From the NCBI GenBank assembly GCA_008080735.1, contig SHMW01000004.1, positions 1 through 64,000 on the forward strand: 64,000 nucleotides of DNA, given 5' to 3'. Under the pieces are notes generated by a model. That model saw nothing but the letters and a program-made list of their open reading frames with translations. It had not been told where the DNA came from and ran no database searches. Origin of the DNA: Promethearchaeota archaeon. GTDB taxonomy: Archaea; Asgardarchaeota; Lokiarchaeia; Sigyniarchaeales; SOKP01. Shown here in pieces: positions 9,645 to 19,006 of the stretch; within the stretch, counting starts at the first letter, position 1, and every line of letters begins with the position of its first letter. The position numbers were made by a program, and so were the translations under genes.

Positions 9645-10928
9645 ATGAAGGAAATGAATGGGGAAAGAAGAACAAGATCGAAATCGTATCTTATTTATTT
9701 AATTATAGTGCTAATGTTTTGTGAGATATTGGATACCTATACTACCAATTATCCCAATGTAATACCTTCAAAAGTTATTGCTGAATTTCTTTCTGGATTT
9801 CCCCAAAACGTTGCAGAAAGTATTTTTGCTATTTCTGTAGCGTTCGCATCTTTCGGAATGTATTTCGTGTTTTTTAACCAATTGCTCGCAGACAGATTTG
9901 GAAGAAAGATTTTATTATCTACAACAATGCTCGGAATGGGACTTTGCTCTCTTTTGTTAATCTTTTCGACAGGTATTATTCAATATACGATATATCTTTT
10001 TTTGTTGTATCTATTCTTTAGCTCTGATATTTGGGTTATATACATCAACGAAGAAAGTCCACCAGATAAACGAGGTCGCCTCACTAATTTAGTTCTTATT
10101 GGAGGTGTGACTGGTTCTATATTATTACCCATATTTAGATCTATTTTTATTACAGAAACCTCTCCTGTAGGCGCTTGGAGAGCGATGCCTATATTCTCGG
10201 TGATCTTAGGTATTCCTTTGAGTATTATCATTTTTTTCACCTTAAAAGAAACCTCTAAATATGAGGAATACAAAATTGAAGAAATTACTATTGAAACAAA
10301 TATTTTAAAAAATAATCTTAAAACCATATTTTCGTCAGAAAGAAGAAAGGAATTTGTAGCGCTGATGTTGATTACTTTTCTAGTAGGTTTTAATTACATA
10401 TTTGTATCTATCGGCGAACAATACATCAATAGCAGCCCAAATTTAACAGAAGGAGACATTAACATTATCGTATTGGTAATGAGTCTTGCAGTTATTCTAG
10501 GGTATCTATTTACTGGGATTTTTGCGGATAAAGTAGGGAGGAAACCATTATTTTATATATATTCTATCCTATTTATTATTTCAATTCTCACAGTGATTCT
10601 CGGGAGTCGCTTAGAGAATCTTGCTATAATTCCTGTCGCAATCGGAGCGGCTCTTGCTAATGTTTCTTATTGGGGTATTGGAGTTGCGATTAGGTTAGTT
10701 GTGGTTGAAGTAATACCCACCGATGTTAGAGGAACGGGAAGCGGACTTAAATCTTTAGTAAGTGCATTTGGAATTACCTTTGGTTTAGTGTTAAGTAGTG
10801 TTATAACCTATTTTTTCTCTTTAGAAATTTCGTTCATCGTGCTGAGTTTGCTATTAGTTTTAAATCTTCCCTTAATTTATAAATTCTTGCGAGAAACTAA
10901 GGGCGTCGAATTGAGTGAGATAAAATAA
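9645..10928 (+). CDS. MFS transporter, sugar-porter-like
   Basis: This 427-residue protein has about twelve membrane segments. The loop between helices 2 and 3 carries ADRFGRKILL, and its repeat in the second half is ADKVGRKPLF, the duplicated D-R-x-G-R-K/R motif of MFS proteins. ESPPDKRGR in the first half and PTDVRGTGSG in the second match the motifs that follow helices 4 and 10 in the sugar-porter and metabolite:H+ symporter groups. The regulator at 8687 is divergently transcribed. A TATA box identical over 14 bases to that of the GH4 gene suggests co-expression with glycoside use. The transported compound cannot be read from sequence. Confidence 0.82.
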   Translation: MKEMNGERRTRSKSYLIYLIIVLMFCEILDTYTTNYPNVIPSKVIAEFLSGFPQNVAESIFAISVAFASFGMYFVFFNQLLADRFGRKILLSTTMLGMGLCSLLLIFSTGIIQYTIYLFLLYLFFSSDIWVIYINEESPPDKRGRLTNLVLIGGVTGSILLPIFRSIFITETSPVGAWRAMPIFSVILGIPLSIIIFFTLKETSKYEEYKIEEITIETNILKNNLKTIFSSERRKEFVALMLITFLVGFNYIFVSIGEQYINSSPNLTEGDINIIVLVMSLAVILGYLFTGIFADKVGRKPLFYIYSILFIISILTVILGSRLENLAIIPVAIGAALANVSYWGIGVAIRLVVVEVIPTDVRGTGSGLKSLVSAFGITFGLVLSSVITYFFSLEISFIVLSLLLVLNLPLIYKFLRETKGVELSEIK

Positions 10929-11030
10929 AAAAGCATGCATATGTAAACAGTACAAGGATTATTGAATTTTAATGATATTTAAACAGGATAAATCATTTTG
11001 GTAAAATATTAAAAATTTGAGAAGATGTAT

Positions 11031-11789
11031 ATGTGTCGAATGCTCATTTTTTACTCACTTAAACCAAGTACTATTCCAATCAATTTATTAAAGAAATTCA
11101 TAAAATCATGTCATTGGGGCTACCTTAACAAATATGATTTAATCGGCCATCATAATGCGGGTTGGGGGTATTCCTATCTTCCGCAAAAACATTCTCAAAA
11201 TTTAGTTATCAAAAGAACTTTAACTCCCATTTATCATTCTCAATGGAAAGATCTCGTCAAGCTTAAAACACGATTTTTCATAATCCACGCTCGAAAGACT
11301 CTTCTCGGTGAGAAAAAATTAGAGAATGTACATCCAATAAACATTGGTGGAAAATATTGTATGACTCATAATGGAACGATTAAAATAGATTCGTTTCCTG
11401 TTCTTAAAAATCCATCTCTTCAACATACCCAAGAAAATACTGATTTAGATACGAGAAAGTATTTATGCACTATTTTGGATCATTTGAACCAAGAGAAAAC
11501 TCTTAAAAATGCGATAGAGAGAACCATAAACAAAATTCAAGTGAGCAGTGCTGCAAATGCATTCTTATTTAATGAAAATGAATGTCATATCATTAAATAC
11601 CAAAAAGATACCTATAATGGCCGGCATATTACTTTGTTTATAGAAAAAACACCAAAACAAATACTAATTAGTACAACTCCTTTAAGTTCTACGGCTTTAG
11701 AAATTCCAAACCATGTTTTATTATCTATTCCTAAAATACAGAGTAAGAAATTAACTATTGACTTACACAAACTCACTCTTAATAATTAA
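11031..11789 (+). CDS. Stand-alone class II glutamine amidotransferase domain protein
   Basis: The protein is 252 residues if it starts at 11031. That start is chosen because class II amidotransferases use an N-terminal cysteine freed by Met removal, and 11031 gives Met-Cys-Arg-Met. The ATG two codons upstream (11025) would bury the cysteine. Further family marks are HHNAGWGYS, RFFIIHARKT (the Arg/His-Ala-Arg strand) and YCMTHNGTI (Asn-Gly oxyanion/glutamine-binding loop). The size fits the YafJ/EgtC-like group, which hydrolyses glutamine or related gamma-glutamyl amides. No synthase domain is attached. It lies between the MFS gene and an aminotransferase on the same strand, 86 bases before the latter. 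Confidence 0.8.
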   Translation: MCRMLIFYSLKPSTIPINLLKKFIKSCHWGYLNKYDLIGHHNAGWGYSYLPQKHSQNLVIKRTLTPIYHSQWKDLVKLKTRFFIIHARKTLLGEKKLENVHPINIGGKYCMTHNGTIKIDSFPVLKNPSLQHTQENTDLDTRKYLCTILDHLNQEKTLKNAIERTINKIQVSSAANAFLFNENECHIIKYQKDTYNGRHITLFIEKTPKQILISTTPLSSTALEIPNHVLLSIPKIQSKKLTIDLHKLTLNN

Positions 11790-11874
11790 ATTGAAGTTTA
11801 ATAATAATCTTATTTAGTTTTAGAGTATTTTTCTAAACAATTAGTAATCTTTTTAATTATTTTCGTGAATTCAA

Positions 11875-13059
11875 ATGGTTTCTAGGCGCTTAAAGGATTT
11901 GGAATACGCTATAAGAGATATCGCTGTCGTGGCAAACGAGGTGCAAAAAACTGGTAAGAAGATTTACCATCTTAATATTGGGGATCCGGTTATCTTTGAT
12001 TTCAAGACACCCCAATATATCTCTCAAGCGTTAGCCGATGCCACATTCGCGGGACAAAATTTCTATGTTGATTCTTTAGGAGTCCCAGAGTTAAGAAAGG
12101 AAGTATGTCGTTATGAAAAAGCGAAAAATTCGATTGAAATTACCCCAAATGATATATTGATTACCAGTGGTGTCACAGAAGGTATTTTTTTCCTTTTAGC
12201 AGGATTATTAGAAGACAATAATGAAATCCTTGTACCAGGTCCCACATATCCTATATATATAAACTATGCAAAATTTTTTGATGGAAATCCAATCGAATAT
12301 GAATTAGATGAGGAAAATGAGTGGGAACCCGACGTAGATGATTTAAGGAGTAAAATAACCGAAAAAACTACTGCGATTCTCATCAGTTCCCCTAACAACC
12401 CTACCGGTGTTTTGTATGATACAAAAAAGATAAGACAGATAATTGATTTAGCCGGAGAGTATGATTTACCAATTATTTCTGATGAAATTTATGATCAGAT
12501 CGTGTTTGAGAAAGAATATACTTGTCCTGCAACTCTAAGTAAGGATGTGCCAATTATAGGACTAAATGGCTTTTCTAAGGCGCATTTAGCTACTGGTTGG
12601 CGATTAGGATATATGTATTTTAATGATCCTACGGGGAAATTGAAACCTCTAAAGGAGGGTATAGAAAAGATGGCGAGAGCGAGACTCTGTGCGAATTCTA
12701 TAGCTCAATTTGCAGCAATAGAAGCGCTTAAGAACCCAGGACCTCATACCGATAGTATGGTGGAAAAGTTAAGAGAAAGAAGAGACTATTCCTATAAACG
12801 TCTTCGACAGATTGAAGGATTGGAGTGTAAGAATGCGGATGGAACTTTTTATTTGTTTCCTAAAATTCTTTTAAATGAATTTCCAAAATGGAATACGGAT
12901 AAAGAATTTGTAATTGAACTGTTGAAAGGAACCGGCATTTGTACGGTTTATGGTTCTGGTTTTGGGTCCTATGGAAAAAACCACTTTAGATTAACGTTTC
13001 TTCCGGAATTAGAAGTATTAGAAACGGTTTATAATCTTCTGGAAAATTTTATTCAATAA
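11875..13059 (+). CDS. PLP-dependent class I aminotransferase (alanine/aspartate type)
   Basis: This 394-residue protein is a fold-type I aminotransferase. PLP-binding marks are SGVTEG (98-103), SSPNNPTG (171-178), SDEIYD (202-207, the Asp that pairs with the pyridine nitrogen), the Schiff-base lysine K235 in NGFSKAH, and R243 in GWRLGY. A substrate-carboxylate arginine lies in NHFRLTF near the C-terminus. The N-terminal HLNIGDP with YVDSLGVPELRKEV is typical of archaeal alanine-type aminotransferases, which exchange amino groups between alanine or aspartate and 2-oxoglutarate. The exact donor is not decidable here. It follows the amidotransferase on the same strand. Confidence 0.88.
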   Translation: MVSRRLKDLEYAIRDIAVVANEVQKTGKKIYHLNIGDPVIFDFKTPQYISQALADATFAGQNFYVDSLGVPELRKEVCRYEKAKNSIEITPNDILITSGVTEGIFFLLAGLLEDNNEILVPGPTYPIYINYAKFFDGNPIEYELDEENEWEPDVDDLRSKITEKTTAILISSPNNPTGVLYDTKKIRQIIDLAGEYDLPIISDEIYDQIVFEKEYTCPATLSKDVPIIGLNGFSKAHLATGWRLGYMYFNDPTGKLKPLKEGIEKMARARLCANSIAQFAAIEALKNPGPHTDSMVEKLRERRDYSYKRLRQIEGLECKNADGTFYLFPKILLNEFPKWNTDKEFVIELLKGTGICTVYGSGFGSYGKNHFRLTFLPELEVLETVYNLLENFIQ

Positions 13060-13129
13060 ACTTCGCACTTACCTTTAGGAAACTGAAAACTCTAAAATTT
13101 GTGGAAATTCCATTCATAATCTTCAAAAA

Positions 13130-13258
13130 TTAATAGAGCTCTTGATATTCTTCTACTTTTTTATTGTATTTTTCTCGATATGGAGCTTTTTTAAATTCTC
13201 TCAGCTGATCCCATATGCGACGATCAATTTTAAGAGGTTCTTCTTTATTGCGAAACAT
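13130..13258 (-). CDS. Very small basic ORF, hypothetical
   Basis: A 42-codon frame reads MFRNKEEPLKIDRRIW, then DQLREFKKAPYREKYNK, ending QELY. It is rich in Lys, Arg and Glu and helical in character. Its composition looks more protein-like than chance, but there is no match to a family I know and no clear ribosome binding site. It starts 6 bases after the stop of the 93-codon frame at 13265-13546 on the same strand. Confidence 0.3.
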   Translation of the reverse strand: MFRNKEEPLKIDRRIWDQLREFKKAPYREKYNKKVEEYQELY

Positions 13259-13264
13259 TTTAAA

Positions 13265-13546
13265 TTACTCTTTTTTGTAGTTTTTTTTCTTACTTCTTTG
13301 GTGGATAGTATTAAATAAAATAATTAAGGAGCCCAATTTTTGAAAATACGGTTTTTTTAATGGTCTTTGCCAATCACAACTATTATGAATATCGCATTTA
13401 TATGCCCATTTTGATGGATTTAAATCAATATTGTATAAAATTCTGTCCAGAGGGTTTTTGCTTAGAGATACTTCAATCCTTAATGATATCTGGAGATTTC
13501 TGGTGAATTTCCCCTGAATGTCTTCATTTTTTTTAATTGTTTTCAA
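13265..13546 (-). CDS. Hypothetical 93-residue ORF
   Basis: The frame encodes a basic protein with two cysteines close together (KCDIHNSC) and a lysine-rich tail (RSKKKNYKKE). The codon pattern is not clearly coding and no family is recognised. It lies in the gap between the aminotransferase and the GH4 gene, divergent from the latter. Its 5' end is 61 bases from the GH4 start, so part of it would be transcribed from the same divergent promoter region. It could be a relic rather than a working gene. Confidence 0.3.
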   Translation of the reverse strand: MKTIKKNEDIQGKFTRNLQISLRIEVSLSKNPLDRILYNIDLNPSKWAYKCDIHNSCDWQRPLKKPYFQKLGSLIILFNTIHQRSKKKNYKKE

Positions 13547-13572
13547 ATCTTTTAGAATCTTACAAAGAATGA

Positions 13573-13586
13573 TATTATATACTTTA
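13573..13586 (+). promoter_or_regulatory. TATA-box promoter of the GH4 gene
   Basis: The same 14-mer as at 9614-9627 (tattatatacttta) sits 34 bases before the ATG at 13607. Both copies belong to sugar-related plus-strand genes and both imply a nearly leaderless message. Confidence 0.6.
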
Positions 13587-13606
13587 GAATTTTTAGTTAT
13601 ACTATA

Positions 13607-14980
13607 ATGGTTAAAATTGCGTTTATTGGAGCGGGTTCTTTGGTTTTTGGAAAAAATTTACTCACAGATCTCTTTTTGTTTCCTAGGTTAAGGAAGAATT
13701 TGGTTTTATGTTTGGAAGATATCCATCCTGAACGATTAGATTTAATATTTCGCTATGTTAAAAAGTTCAAAGAAGATTTTTTTGATGATCAGAACATATC
13801 TATTGAAAAAACCACCAATCAGAAGAAAGCTATTACAGATGCTAAATACATAATCAACGCAATCCATGTGGGTGGACTTGATGCTTTTAAACTTGATGTG
13901 GAGATACCATTTAAATATGGTGTTTCGCAAGCAGTAGGAGATACTATAGGTCCTGGTGGGGTGTTCCGTTTTTTACGTGCGACAAATGCTCTTAAATCCA
14001 TTTTGCAAGACCTCGAGGAAGTAGGACTTAATGCGACAAATAAGGGCTTAAAATCCATCCTTTTAAATTATGCTAATCCTATGGCAATGAACACATGGTA
14101 TTGCAATACACTCCTTCCCGATTCAACAATAGGGTTATGTCATGGCATCCAAAGCACGGCGAACTTACTTCGTAAATGGGCAAAATTACACCCCGAAAAT
14201 TTTAGTTTTTTTTGCGCTGGCATTAATCATATGGCATGGTTCCTTGAAGTTAGATATAGAGATCCATCAAATCCTTCCGGAATTTGGAAAGACGCATATC
14301 CATTAATTTATCAAACACTTGAAACAGAACCCAGTAAAGGAGAAGCCGAAAAGATTCGAATTGATATGATGAAATCCACGGGAGGGTATTTTATGACAGA
14401 ATCATCTAGGCATTTGAGTGAATATGTTCCATATTACCGAAAATTGCCAAATTTTAAGGAGAAGTTCCAAGGAAAACTCACTGGAGTCTTAGGACAAGCA
14501 GATGACTATTCAATGCAACTAAGACGTCAAGGGAGATTTGAAAAAAAATTAGAAAAAGCATTAAAACGACCGAAACTTTCAGCAAAAAATAGTCCATCAG
14601 ATGAATATGCGCCTCATATAATTAATGCTATGGAAGGAAATATTCCTTTTCGATTCAATGGAAATATTATGAATACAGAACAAAGCTTAATCACCAATCT
14701 TCCCAGAGATTGTTGCGTTGAAGTGCCAATCTTTGCGGATAAGCACGGGATCCACCCTCAAGGAGGGATATCCCTACCAACTGTATGCCAAGCATTGTGT
14801 ATCTCAAATATTATGGTTCAAAAAGCAGCGGTCGAAGGTGCACTTGAGTTTAATAAGGAAAAAATTTATCATGCGATATTACTAGATCCAAACAGCGCCA
14901 GTGTTTGTTCGACGACTGAGATTTATGAAATGGTGGAAGAAATGTTTGAAGCTCAAGCAAAGTGGATACCTCAATTCTAG
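13607..14980 (+). CDS. Glycoside hydrolase family 4 (alpha-galactosidase/alpha-glucosidase-like)
   Basis: This 457-residue protein belongs to GH4, the NAD+- and Mn2+-dependent glycosidases that work by oxidation at C3 followed by elimination. It has the N-terminal Rossmann motif GAGSLVFGK (8-16), the GPGG...RATN region (115-127), NYANPM (154-159), the metal ligands C178 and H208 in GLCHGI and GINHMAW, and ESSRHLSEYVPYYRK near residues 268-282. The GINHMA motif is found in MelA/AglA-like members acting on alpha-linked sugars rather than 6-phospho-beta-glucosides. Substrate could be an alpha-galactoside, alpha-glucoside or alpha-glucuronide. There is no signal peptide, so it acts on imported sugar. 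Its TATA box is shared with the MFS gene at 9645. Confidence 0.88.
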   Translation: MVKIAFIGAGSLVFGKNLLTDLFLFPRLRKNLVLCLEDIHPERLDLIFRYVKKFKEDFFDDQNISIEKTTNQKKAITDAKYIINAIHVGGLDAFKLDVEIPFKYGVSQAVGDTIGPGGVFRFLRATNALKSILQDLEEVGLNATNKGLKSILLNYANPMAMNTWYCNTLLPDSTIGLCHGIQSTANLLRKWAKLHPENFSFFCAGINHMAWFLEVRYRDPSNPSGIWKDAYPLIYQTLETEPSKGEAEKIRIDMMKSTGGYFMTESSRHLSEYVPYYRKLPNFKEKFQGKLTGVLGQADDYSMQLRRQGRFEKKLEKALKRPKLSAKNSPSDEYAPHIINAMEGNIPFRFNGNIMNTEQSLITNLPRDCCVEVPIFADKHGIHPQGGISLPTVCQALCISNIMVQKAAVEGALEFNKEKIYHAILLDPNSASVCSTTEIYEMVEEMFEAQAKWIPQF

Positions 14981-15102
14981 GAACAAAAAAAAACTCTTTT
15001 TCTCTACTTAATAATGATCATTTTTATAGGCAAAATATTAAAAAATTAAATGAATAGAAATTCCATTTTTTTAAGCTTTCAAAGTTAAATAATAAGGTTT
15101 AG

Positions 15103-16716
15103 TTAGACTGACTTTACTTTAACGATCTTGTTCAACCCCTTTAAAAGAGCTAAGACTGAGCTCATTACGATATCCTCGTGAGTAGCGCTGGAACGGACAA
15201 TGTTATTGGTTTCCACATCCATAAGTTCAATGGATACATGGCCAAGAGCTTCTGTTCCGCCCGTGACCGCATCGATGTTATAGTCGAGTAGTTGGATTTT
15301 GTTCATCGGTTCGAAACATTTTACTATCGCTTTAACGGACGCATCAACAGGACCAACCCCGACAGAAGATGCCGTACGGGAAGCAAAATCTCCATTATTT
15401 CTAATTTTCAATCGTACCGTCGAAGTAGGAGTGACAGAGCCTGTTAATACCGTTAACTCATCTAGGATAACGAATTGTTCTTCTTTAGGCAACTCACCCA
15501 TTACATCTTTTACGATGGCGAGGAAGTCTTCTTCACTAACTTCGTGTCCTTTATCTCCGAAACTCTTCACATGTTCAAAAATGTTCTTAAATTGATCTTC
15601 GGTTGTATATATCCCCAAATCTTCTAACTTTGCTTTCAAAGCGTGACCTCCAGAGTGCTTGCCTAATTTAATCGAGCTCCGTACAATCTGCTCAACATCA
15701 TCTGACCTTTTAATCCCGATCAATTCGGGGGTAATTGGTTCGTATGAACGAGCATTTTTAATCATAGCATGGGCATGGATTCCCGATTCATGAGCAAACG
15801 CATTTTGACCAATTAGGGGTTGAAGTCTCCCAATTTTTATTTTTCCACCACAATAGCTTTCCACTAATTTGGCAGTAGGAAAAATCAGTCGTGTATTAAT
15901 ATTCATTGGAACTTGATAGAGCGCGTAAAGGGACATAGCAGTTTCCTCAAATGAAGCATTTCCCGCGCGCTCTCCTAGTCCCATGATTGTAGTTTGTGCT
16001 TCTGAAGCGCCATTCTCGAACCCTGCGATAGTATTTGCTACAGCTAATCCAAAATCATTATGACAATGGACTGCGATTCGGATATCTTTTGGCAGGGTTT
16101 CATAATTCTTTCTTACAATATAACCAAATGCGTGTGGACTGATAGTTCCAACTGTGTCCGGAATGTTTACCCGAGTTGCGCCATGGTCTACTGCGGTTTG
16201 GTTTGCTTGTATTAAGAAATCCAAATCAGATCGAGTTGCGTCTTCGGCTGAAAATAAAACTTGATCATAATGCTCGTTTGCATACGAAACATTTTCCCGA
16301 ATGCTCTCAATTACTTCTTCTTTGCTCATGCGTAGTTTTTCTTTCATATGGAGGTCGGATGTTGCGATAAATACATGGATACTGTCCATATCAGCCTCTA
16401 TCACTTTATCGATATCTAATTTTTTCATACGGGCTAATCCCATTACTTCAGAATCTAATCCTAATTGTGCAATATCTTTACAAGCCGCAAAATCTCCTTC
16501 AGAAATGACGGGAAAACCCGCTTCAATAATGTCGATACCCAATTTATCAAGGGCTTGTGCTATTGAAAGCTTTTCTTCATGCGTAAAACTGATTCCCGGT
16601 GTCTGCTCCCCGTCCCGCAAGGTCGTATCGAAGAAATATGCCTTATCTGGAAGGTGAAGAGACTTCCGTAGCTTTCCCATCATCGTCGAAACACTTATTT
16701 CCTTTTTTTCTATCAT
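15103..16716 (-). CDS. leuA: 2-isopropylmalate synthase family (LeuA/CimA)
   Basis: This 537-residue protein condenses acetyl-CoA with a 2-oxo acid. The TIM-barrel domain shows DTTLRDGEQTPG (about 30-41), EAGFP, NIPDTVG, the metal ligands in HCHNDFG, and GLGERAGNAS. A linker region with HESGIHAHAM and KLGKHSGGHAL follows. The C-terminal LeuA dimer/allosteric domain begins near 400 and includes SVGVGPVDASV and YNIDAVTGGTEALGHV, so feedback control by leucine or isoleucine is likely. Family members make isopropylmalate (leucine) or citramalate (isoleucine). Sequence alone does not separate these here. The gene stands alone with non-coding DNA on both sides, and its codons are less AT-biased than its neighbours, as in well-expressed genes. 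Confidence 0.85.
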   Translation of the reverse strand: MIEKKEISVSTMMGKLRKSLHLPDKAYFFDTTLRDGEQTPGISFTHEEKLSIAQALDKLGIDIIEAGFPVISEGDFAACKDIAQLGLDSEVMGLARMKKLDIDKVIEADMDSIHVFIATSDLHMKEKLRMSKEEVIESIRENVSYANEHYDQVLFSAEDATRSDLDFLIQANQTAVDHGATRVNIPDTVGTISPHAFGYIVRKNYETLPKDIRIAVHCHNDFGLAVANTIAGFENGASEAQTTIMGLGERAGNASFEETAMSLYALYQVPMNINTRLIFPTAKLVESYCGGKIKIGRLQPLIGQNAFAHESGIHAHAMIKNARSYEPITPELIGIKRSDDVEQIVRSSIKLGKHSGGHALKAKLEDLGIYTTEDQFKNIFEHVKSFGDKGHEVSEEDFLAIVKDVMGELPKEEQFVILDELTVLTGSVTPTSTVRLKIRNNGDFASRTASSVGVGPVDASVKAIVKCFEPMNKIQLLDYNIDAVTGGTEALGHVSIELMDVETNNIVRSSATHEDIVMSSVLALLKGLNKIVKVKSV

Positions 16717-17035
16717 ACTAATTTACCTATTTGTGATTGTTTTATTTTATACCCCCATTATTCATAAGAGTTAAAGCCTCAGATTCTTATAGAACAATTG
16801 AGGGTTTTTATAATAATAAAAGTAAGCCTAACACACATAACAATAAACTTAAGGATTCTAAATGCTCCAAATTAGAATAGAGAAAACCTTTCTTTGTTAT
16901 ATTTTGAAGCATTTTCATGATAAAATTCCTTTCCGTTTATAGTATATTAAATAAGAAGTCAGAATATCTTAAAAAATTTCCCGATTTTTTTTAGAAGATA
17001 TAAGATTAGCTCGGGGTTATAAATCCAATATTGAT
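16717..17035. other. 319-base non-coding gap upstream of the LeuA-family gene
   Basis: This gap holds the upstream region of the minus-strand gene at 16716. A TATA-like stretch (tttattattataaaaacc on the minus strand) lies near 16812-16830. No leucine-rich leader peptide, hairpin or recognisable riboswitch was seen, and no gene. Confidence 0.4.
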
Positions 17036-17812
17036 TCATAGTGGAACAACTTCAATATTAATGCCCATATTTTTGAGTTTTTCAATAAAATCAGTGGGCG
17101 CAGCCTCATCGGTAATTAGAAAATCAATTTCATCTATCTTAAAAAAGGTGGTGAGTGAATGTTTGCCAAATTTATTTGAATCAATGAGCACTATTACCCT
17201 TTTTGCTTTTTCACACATTATTCGTTTCACATTCATGTCAAGAGGGTTTGGATCCATTAATCCGTTATCTAAGGAGATTCCAAACGCACTTACAAAAGCC
17301 GTATCAACTTGATATTTTTGTATATATTCCTCTGCATCAGGGCCTACAAAGGTAAAGGAGGGTTTTCTTAATATCCCTCCAAAAGATATTACATTTAATT
17401 TAGGGATATGATTCGAAGCTCTATTCAATGTGTATAATCCATTTGTGAGAATGGTAATATTTTCGTATTTTTTCAGATATGGGATCATTTCTAAAACAGT
17501 AGTCCCGCCATCTAAGAAGAGAATCTCATTATCATTTACATAATTATTTGCGGCATAATGAGCTATTGCTTCTTTTTCCTTTGAGGATGCCTTGCTTCTT
17601 AATTTAAATTCCTTCTCTTCAGGATTTAGTTTATCGAGTCGCATTGCACCGCCATGTACTCTGGCAAGAAATCCTTTTTCCTCGAGGAGTTTCAAATCTT
17701 TCCAGATTGTAATTCTTGAGACATCAAACATATTTGTCAGTTCTTCGATTGTTACACTTCCCTGCTTTTTGACTAAGTTAGCGATTCGATTTCTTCTCTC
17801 TCTTGCCAACAT
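17036..17812 (-). CDS. DeoR-family transcriptional regulator of sugar catabolism
   Basis: This 258-residue protein has the standard two-domain DeoR layout. The HTH (1-60) reads RERRNRIANLVKKQGSVTIE, then MFDVSRITIWKDLKLLEEKG and the wing LARVHGGAM. The DeoRC sensor domain follows, with LDGGTTVLEM (about 99-108), TNGLYTLN and LMDPNPLDMNVKR. Family members bind phosphorylated sugars and usually repress adjacent catabolic operons. It lies 281 bases downstream of the glycyl-radical activase on the same strand, so it probably has its own promoter. The kinase and glycyl radical genes nearby are its likeliest targets. DeoR proteins are commoner in bacteria, so transfer is possible. Confidence 0.85.
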   Translation of the reverse strand: MLARERRNRIANLVKKQGSVTIEELTNMFDVSRITIWKDLKLLEEKGFLARVHGGAMRLDKLNPEEKEFKLRSKASSKEKEAIAHYAANNYVNDNEILFLDGGTTVLEMIPYLKKYENITILTNGLYTLNRASNHIPKLNVISFGGILRKPSFTFVGPDAEEYIQKYQVDTAFVSAFGISLDNGLMDPNPLDMNVKRIMCEKAKRVIVLIDSNKFGKHSLTTFFKIDEIDFLITDEAAPTDFIEKLKNMGINIEVVPL

Positions 17813-18093
17813 AGATTATACAACCACCTTTTTCTTAGAAATTATTAATTTTCTGATTTTACCCGAATTTTTTAACATACCAAATTTTTGGTTAATATGG
17901 GTTGAATGTATCTTTTTTAGCACTTAGATATTCGCTTTCTTACAGAAAATTATTCAATTCCTATCTAATCATTATTTCACATCAATTTTAATATTTCCTA
18001 AAAAGACAAAGATTTACTCTCTTCACATCAACCAAACGTGATTTAGTGTAGAATTTTTTATGGTTTCTTTTCAAGAATCAAACTCAAATATCA

Positions 18094-19002
18094 TTACTCG
18101 TTCACAATAACATCAAATGATTGGCTTTTCAGCTGTTCCACGATCTTTTCTATTTTATCTTCTCTTAATTCACCCATATCATGATATTCATCTTTCTTCC
18201 CAATTTTCTCATATTTTGTCTTAGCCATACGATTATAGGGCATCAAATGAACTGAACCAGTAAATCTTATCTCTTTCAAGAAGTCAATTATTCCTTGAAT
18301 CGTTTTTTGATCGGTGTTGAAACCGGGGATTAAGGGAATTCGACATATGATTCTCTCAGGACCCACTAGTTTATATATCCGATGAAAGTTATATAAAATG
18401 TTCTCATTACTAACCCCAGTATAATGTTCGTGTAAATCGGCTTCTATGTGCTTAATATCGAATAGAAATAAATCAGCGACAGAAACCAATTTATCCACCA
18501 TTTCTGAATTGAAATATCCGCATGTTTCGATAGCGGTATGAATTCCCTCCTTTTTTACATTCTTAAGTAAATTCATAAGAAATTCTTTTTGCATCGTAGG
18601 CTCTCCTCCCGAAACAGTTATTCCTCCACCAGAATTATCATAAAAAGGCTTATCTCGGAGAATAATCTCAATTATATCTTGAATACTCTTTTCTTCCCCA
18701 ATAATCTCCATTACATTATTAGGGCAAATTTTAACGCAAGCTCCACATTTTTTACATAGCTTTTTTTCTCTAATTATTCGATTATCTGAAAGTATTAACG
18801 CATTTTCCGGGCAGATTTCGACACATTTACCACATAATCCACATTTTTCTTGAAAATAAGCCAATTGAGGTTCTAATTGTTGGGACTCAGGATTCTGACA
18901 CCAAATACAACTAAGAGGACACCCTTTCATGAACACTATAGTTCGAATTCCGGGACCATCATATATGGCATATTGCTGTATATCAAAAATAATACCATTC
19001 AT
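18094..19002 (-). CDS. Glycyl-radical-enzyme activating enzyme (radical SAM)
   Basis: This 302-residue protein starts at ATG 19002, four bases after the stop of the glycyl radical enzyme. A longer frame to 19092 would overlap that gene by 86 bases and adds nothing conserved. It begins FDIQQYAIYDGPGIRT, the usual PflA-family start, followed by the radical SAM cluster cysteines C28, C32 and C35 (GCPLSCIWC). A two-cluster ferredoxin insert follows (CGLCGKCVEICP and CKKCGACVKICP), as in activases of dehydratase and decarboxylase-type enzymes but not PflA itself. The SAM-binding SGGEP is visible, then DIKH. It installs the glycyl radical on the upstream enzyme using S-adenosylmethionine and is oxygen-sensitive. 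Confidence 0.92.
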   Translation of the reverse strand: MNGIIFDIQQYAIYDGPGIRTIVFMKGCPLSCIWCQNPESQQLEPQLAYFQEKCGLCGKCVEICPENALILSDNRIIREKKLCKKCGACVKICPNNVMEIIGEEKSIQDIIEIILRDKPFYDNSGGGITVSGGEPTMQKEFLMNLLKNVKKEGIHTAIETCGYFNSEMVDKLVSVADLFLFDIKHIEADLHEHYTGVSNENILYNFHRIYKLVGPERIICRIPLIPGFNTDQKTIQGIIDFLKEIRFTGSVHLMPYNRMAKTKYEKIGKKDEYHDMGELREDKIEKIVEQLKSQSFDVIVNE

Positions 19003-19006
19003 ATTT

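Noticed and set aside
16301-16657. 118-codon plus-strand frame inside the LeuA-family gene
   Set aside because: It lies opposite conserved catalytic motifs and its Ser-rich composition is the usual mirror of a coding strand.
17592-17927. 111-codon frame overlapping the DeoR start
   Set aside because: Antisense to the HTH domain and extends into AT-rich promoter DNA.
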